Origin: Symbiodinium natans
Taxonomy: Eukaryota > Sar > Dinophyceae > Suessiales > Symbiodiniaceae
Direction of reading: 5' to 3'
Length of the DNA stretch: 64,000 bases
NCBI GenBank assembly: GCA_905221605.1
Contig: CAJNDS010002143.1
Coordinates: 258,061-322,060, forward strand
Of the stretch, positions 60,801-64,000 are shown in pieces (within the stretch, counting starts at the first letter, position 1; every line of letters starts with the position of its first letter). Both the position numbers and the translations under genes were made by a program. The notes beneath the pieces were generated by a model. That model searched no databases and was not told the origin of the DNA. It saw nothing but the letters and a program-made list of their open reading frames with translations.

Positions 60801-63145
60801 GTACATGTTGACACCTTGTGTCTGCAAGGCGGCAAGCATGCCCGAATTTGGGGGGAGACTTCAATTCTGTTTAGACTTGGGATGTTCATAATAGGGTGGT
60901 ACTAGAATCCCCGTTAAGGACTGCTAGTATAAGGGGGAACATCAAGTTTAGACATCCAAAGATGTGTTGTGCTCCGGGCTGAGCGGCCAAAGGCAGCGCA
61001 AACCTTCATCACCTTCTGCTGCATTGGCCCACCAGCACCCTGGAAGTAGACCACGAACACTGACTTCTGCACCTCCTGACCTTCCGAGTTCGGAGGAGGA
61101 CATGTGCAAAGGGATACATGCGCAAAGTAAGCTCCAACTGCCCGAGCCTGTCTTGGGATCCTTCACTGATTGGCTGATGGGCGTGAACTGCCTCAGCGAA
61201 GCAACGCCCAGGAAGAACCGGCTTAAGGGATCGTCTCAAACTAGCGTCCTGCTCCAAGGCACGTGAAAGTATTGCCACGTGCCGCGCGCCAGAGTGCCCG
61301 GGCGAAGCGTGCCTATTAGGGAGATCCGTTTGGCTTCGGTCGAATGCCTCCACCTAAAAACATCATCCTTGCACGTGCCTTCCAGGAATGTTCACAAGCT
61401 TCCGCATGGCGTTAAGTTGATCGTGGCAAGGGCAGCGTCTTCTGATGTCTTCTGCACTACAACTCGACGTGCAGAAGGTACCAATCTGTGCCTCATCGGT
61501 CTTCGGCACCACGCCGGCCAGGTAGCCTAACCTGACCAGAACGACTAACAGCTTCTCAAGTCACCATAAGTGCTGCAGGGTTCACCTAACGACTACGTGA
61601 TACTGCCACACGCAATGGTGCACGGTTATCGGGGCCTGCCAGTGCCGACAGCAGCCGGCTCATCACCACCCTCGCACGCAACTTTATGCATGAGCAGCAG
61701 CTAGCTCCACGACATGGGTTTGAATTGTCACCACGCGGCCAGCAATGGCTTCTTGGCACTGCTCTCGAAGGTCTCTTCTTCTGCCAAATAGGATGGGCGC
61801 GAGCCCGTGAGCATTTCCTGGGCCAGACAGACTTTGCAGCCGAAACAGAATGTGCACATGCTGGTGACTCATGCGAGCAGTACTTGGGCTCATGGACGCC
61901 ATGTCTTACTACGTCCCTTGTCGTGTTCCCCTTTGGCTGTCAGAAGTAGCATTAGCACTTCTTCTATAAGATCGTCTCACAAGTGGAGGTCTGGTGCAAT
62001 CATGGATTGAATTCTACGTGGAGCTCTTGGGAACATCATCTCAGCCATCTCGTTCAAACAGCGGCCCCTGTCCGCTCCAGGGAGGAAGCCCAACTAATGT
62101 CGGCCTCCCATTATGCAACCCAAGCCGCGCGCGCCACGGCAACGACTTCGGCCTCCTCCACAGCCTGTTTGAACAGTCGGACCACCAACTTTCGGAACAG
62201 CAGTCTGCGTGACTCTGCTTCAAAAAAGAGCTTCCAAGTGCAGAAGCTAAAGGACGCCCGTGGCTCAAAAGCAGCTCGCCTGATTGCGCTCGTTCGTGAG
62301 ATTGGCATTGTTCTCCTGGCCGCTGTGGGTGCGAGATGGCATGGTCCCACAAGCATCCAATGACACCAATGCGCGATCTCTCCTTGAACTTGAGGAAGTT
62401 CTGGTACAAGGACTGAAGCTCGCCCTCAACAGCCTCTAAGGAGTAAGTGTCATCGGTCTGAAGGAACTCGTCAACCTGTCAACATGAGCGATTCGTGGCC
62501 AGTTCCAGCACCTCTTTGACTCTCTGCACATCCAGCCTTGTTCTTGATCAACTGGCATCCCTCAATCGAGCTGATCTCCTGAATGAGGAATCGGATGATT
62601 CGCTCCATTTCATCCTGAGTTCCAAAGGCCGCAGGTTCAGTGGAGGCAGCGCCAAAGAAAGCTTCACAGCCTTCACCAAGTCTGTGAACAGCATCCGAGT
62701 ATCAATTCGTTGGATGTGCTTCCGGTAGGGCCGGCGCATGTCGCGTGCGTTGTCGTCTTCGAACCTGAGTTCTGTGCTTCGATCTACCGGGGGGTGAAAC
62801 CTGGCGTTGCTCAGAGAATTGAACCCTCAGGCCATTCATGCCTTACATAAGTTTGCAAAGCAGATCTGTGGCAGCAGAAATATCACTGATATATTCCCCA
62901 CCAGAGAGATGTTCGATGGGGCACTGGCTCACTTCAAGGGCCCTGCATGCGAACAAGCTGCTGCAGGTTTGAATCTTTCCCTAGCTGGCCGACGATGCGC
63001 CGTGCTTCGTTGACTGGCAGCACAAGCCTTGGACTCACAGACATTGCAAGACAGGCCCTGCTGGCAATCCTTGAAAGCTTGTCTCGCCAAGCGGCATCCC
63101 ATACTTCATCTGCTCCGAGCGTAGCAAACCTGAGCGAGAGCCCAT
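48607..63145 (-). CDS. ATP6V0A: V-type proton ATPase subunit a (about 33 exons, nested gene in one intron)
   Basis: This is the large membrane subunit of the V0 sector, which provides the proton half-channels next to the c-ring of the vacuolar pump. Read exon by exon it is complete: start ATG 63145 with [11 protein letters not shown], the N-terminal cytosolic domain ([92 protein letters not shown]), [13 protein letters not shown], then membrane blocks ([78 protein letters not shown]) and the C-terminal [16 protein letters not shown] and [12 protein letters not shown], holding the essential arginine of the family. Nearly all introns use GC or GA donors. Two small gaps remain unread (near 61.6-62.1 kb and 49.2-50.9 kb). 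The frame ends at TAG 48607, but GTGAGT overlaps the end, so a further exon is possible. Confidence 0.93.
52219..52284. repeat. GA then GT microsatellite
   Basis: GAGAGA-rich run (52219-52263) followed by GTGTGT (52265-52282), inside the 1.78 kb V-ATPase intron. Confidence 0.9.
52490..52534. repeat. Interstitial telomeric repeat inside a V-ATPase intron
   Basis: Six CCCTAAA or close variants (CCCTAAG, CCCCAAA) in a row, in the intron 51809-53592. Confidence 0.9.
52690..53590. other. AT-rich island, about 0.9 kb
   Basis: The base composition switches abruptly to strongly AT-rich, with many ATAACATA, ATATAATCATA and GTAATA-like words and no long frame. It ends at the boundary of the V-ATPase exon 53644-53593. 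The words are repetitive but not a clean tandem repeat. Nothing in it resembles a gene; it may be an inserted element or an organelle-derived fragment, but no organelle gene is recognisable. Confidence 0.7.
54211..54257. repeat. Interstitial telomeric repeat inside a V-ATPase intron
   Basis: AACCCTGAACCCTAAGCCC then CCCTAAACCCTAACCC units, in the GA-AG intron 53947-54316. Confidence 0.88.
54640..54725. repeat. Decayed telomere-like repeat inside a V-ATPase intron
   Basis: CCCTAAACC, CCCAAAATCCCCCAAACC and CCCTAATCCC units of a degenerated CCCTAAA array, in the short intron 54407-54724, abutting the donor of the preceding exon. Confidence 0.65.
54845..54890. repeat. Interstitial telomeric repeat (TTTAGGG)
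   Basis: Four to five TTTAGGG units 30 bases upstream (on the minus strand) of the acceptor at 54816, inside the 4.56 kb intron. Here the repeat is in the opposite orientation to those at 52.5 and 54.2 kb. Confidence 0.9.
55600..55995 (-). CDS. Unrecognised coding segment with CxxCH motif
   Basis: From an in-frame ATG at 55968 the frame reads [20 protein letters not shown], then [18 protein letters not shown] and [19 protein letters not shown] with DPYTQVQ between, clearly protein-like. Near 55738 the frame changes: the better continuation, [12 protein letters not shown] then [15 protein letters not shown], ends at TGA 55606-55608 but lies in another phase. A 35-base GC-AG intron (GCAGCA to GTCGCAG) would join them; a sequence error is the other explanation. 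CFTCH fits a c-type heme motif, but one short motif does not make a cytochrome. The segment could be the 3' exon of the neighbouring hydrolase-monooxygenase gene or a separate small gene. Confidence 0.5.
56330..56476. repeat. GC-rich palindrome cluster
   Basis: Repeated CCCGGGACA / TGTCCCGGG and GGGGCCCCGGGAC units in both orientations, with copies spaced 15-30 bases, able to form nested hairpins. Only A/T bases are in the short spacers (for example ACAATGTCC, ACAGCTGTCC, ACATTTGTCCC). The cluster lies exactly where the conserved part of the hydrolase-monooxygenase frame ends, and the frame through it is low-complexity proline/glycine. Confidence 0.85.
56478..59191 (-). CDS. Type II thioesterase-like hydrolase fused to FAD-dependent monooxygenase-like domain (nested in intron)
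   Basis: One uninterrupted frame of about 905 codons from ATG 59191. Approximate residues: 65-255 an alpha/beta hydrolase of the type II thioesterase kind, with [14 protein letters not shown] at 97-110 and nucleophile elbow FIGKSVGC at 145-152; 260-330 a beta-rich segment ([15 protein letters not shown]) resembling a ubiquitin-like fold; 340 onward an FAD enzyme with [16 protein letters not shown] (344-359), [12 protein letters not shown], and a second nucleotide-binding loop [13 protein letters not shown]. The C-terminal part runs to [12 protein letters not shown] and then enters the palindrome cluster, where a donor probably lies. The frame is open upstream of 59191 to 59470, but that part overlaps a V-ATPase exon and poly-C coding, so it is not taken as coding. 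Thioesterases of this type edit polyketide or peptide assembly lines; a role in such metabolism is inference. The absence of introns contrasts sharply with the host gene. Confidence 0.85.
59281..59313. repeat. Poly-T / poly-G run
   Basis: A TTTTTTTT run followed by nearly continuous G to 59312, between the host exon (59459-59380) and the nested frame's ATG. Confidence 0.9.
59380..63145 (-). CDS. ATP6V0A: V-ATPase subunit a, exon block 1 (N-terminal domain and first membrane segments)
   Basis: Exons placed: 63145-63099, 63027-62944, 62764-62704, 62614-62537, 62475-62383, 62315-62280, 62164-62135, a tentative one from 61817, then 61526-61492, 61312-61263, 61191-61148, 61080-60988, 60814-60744, 60681-60613, 60503-60462, 60392-60340, 60257-60194, 60069-59995, 59931-59887, 59827-59762, 59676-59562 and 59459-59380. 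Exon lengths and phases agree at every junction between neighbouring placed exons from 61526 down. Donors are GC except GA after exons ending 63099, 62704, 62383 and 59887 and GT after 61263; the donor after 62944 reads GG or is misplaced by a few bases. Introns are mostly 35-180 bases. The last exon ends HSRYK and is followed by the 4.56 kb intron. Confidence 0.9.
59496..59523. repeat. Short interstitial telomeric repeat in a V-ATPase intron
   Basis: GCCCTAAACCCTAGACCCTAAACCC-type units in the 102-base intron 59460-59561. Confidence 0.85.
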
Positions 63146-64000
63146 GCACCTACTGCCAGAAGAAGTCGCATTGGCGTCTCCAAACCATTTGGGCATGACA
63201 ACGGGCCGAGAAGCCCATTGCTACGCAAAAGCAAACTCCACGAGGCGGCGGAGTGGATCAAAATTTGCCACTGGAAACTGTGAGCCGCAAAGCTGCAAGA
63301 TATGGCTGGTGAGGCCACTTCCAGGACCTGCCTACACAGCAAGACAACAAGAGGCGAGCAGGGGACACAATCCAGCTCCGGGTGGAGGCCTCATTCCTGG
63401 TGCTCTGGTGCGCCGCTGCTCATGTTCAAACCTCCGCCGGGCTGCGCTGCACGCCGCTGACTCTTTGAACAACCACAAAACACAGGGCATCTTGTGGCAA
63501 AGAAATCCGCCGACCCCGGCCAGGGAGAGAGCGCCGAAGGAAGAAAGAGCAAGATGTGGTTTTGCCCAGCCCAGCTACGGTCCCCAACCCCCCAACCCGG
63601 CCTGGTCTCTGGTCTCCCCTCCCCGACGCCCCCCCCCTAGAAACTTGCTTTTTGTCTTCTTGAAATGAGATGCTCTGCTGTGCACAGCACCTAGAATCGC
63701 CAAGAACAGGATGTCCCAGAGTCGAGGGATGTCTAGGGTGTGTCTGTGATTGGCGAAATGAACTGTAGAGAAGCAAGAGTGAAGCAAGGAATGTCCATGA
63801 CAGAGTATCCGAGTACCCTATGCTCCTTTCTACCTTTTCTGCCGGCGTTTGCGTCTCAACTTGCGACTTGGGAGAGGCAAAGCACGGGATCTAGGATGAG
63901 CCAAGGAAAGGAGACAGCAGCATGAAAACACGCTGTCATCCCTGGCTATCGAATCTCAAGGTTGAAGCTGTTCACATGGCAAGTTCTACGAATGAGATGT
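63146..64000. other. Region upstream of the V-ATPase a start
   Basis: No gene is recognised. Minus-strand frames at 63106-63342 and 63426-63787 have low-complexity or mixed composition. No TATA-like box and no spliced-leader-type acceptor could be fixed upstream of ATG 63145. A poly-C run lies at 63631-63639. Confidence 0.4.

Noticed and set aside
1-64000. Relict spliced-leader sequences upstream of starts
   Set aside because: I looked for TTTTGGCTCAAG-like remnants by eye near the gene starts and saw no convincing copy; a motif search could still find degenerate ones.
1-64000. CRISPR arrays, tRNA or rRNA genes, bacterial promoters
   Set aside because: Repeats present are microsatellites or telomere-type arrays without spacer structure; no cloverleaf or rRNA core was recognised.

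Overview
This window looks like nuclear DNA of a dinoflagellate, probably of the Symbiodiniaceae type. Three signals support this. Genes are broken into many short exons whose introns start with GC or GA far more often than GT and end in AG followed by G. Plant-type telomeric repeats (CCCTAAA/TTTAGGG) are scattered through introns and spacers. Every gene I can support lies on the minus strand, as in the unidirectional gene clusters of these genomes. There is one 100-base assembly gap (18112-18211) beside a 600-base GTGC/GTGTGC microsatellite.

Layout. 1-13 kb: mostly spacer with weak exon-like segments. 13.3-14.1 kb: a RING-H2 gene whose zinc finger is split by a GC-AG intron. 15.1-15.6 kb: a probable small membrane protein. 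17-20.5 kb: microsatellites, gap and degenerate telomeric arrays. 21.5-29.2 kb: three tandem bestrophin-family anion channel genes; one has two introns, one is a single exon, and the middle one has a stop codon in a conserved N-terminal motif. 35.1-38.8 kb: exons of unrecognised genes. 39.8-44.9 kb: a secreted VIT-VWA protein. 45.8-47.4 kb: a sterol-glucosyltransferase-like enzyme in two exons. 48.6-63.1 kb: the V-type proton ATPase a subunit, read here as about 33 short exons.

The most interesting structure is in the V-ATPase gene. A 4.56 kb intron between the loop after its second conserved membrane block and the following lumenal-loop exon contains a long intron-free reading frame on the same strand (56478-59191). 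It encodes a type II thioesterase-like alpha/beta hydrolase fused to an FAD-dependent monooxygenase-like enzyme. A second coding segment with a CxxCH motif lies in the same intron. No standalone promoter or terminator is recognisable for the nested frame.

Exon boundaries were placed by hand from reading frame, family conservation and the AG-G acceptor pattern. They are internally consistent in phase but untested against transcripts. Many other short exons, especially in 1-13 kb and 29-39 kb, are probably still unrecognised. No tRNA, rRNA, CRISPR array or bacterial-type operon was seen.
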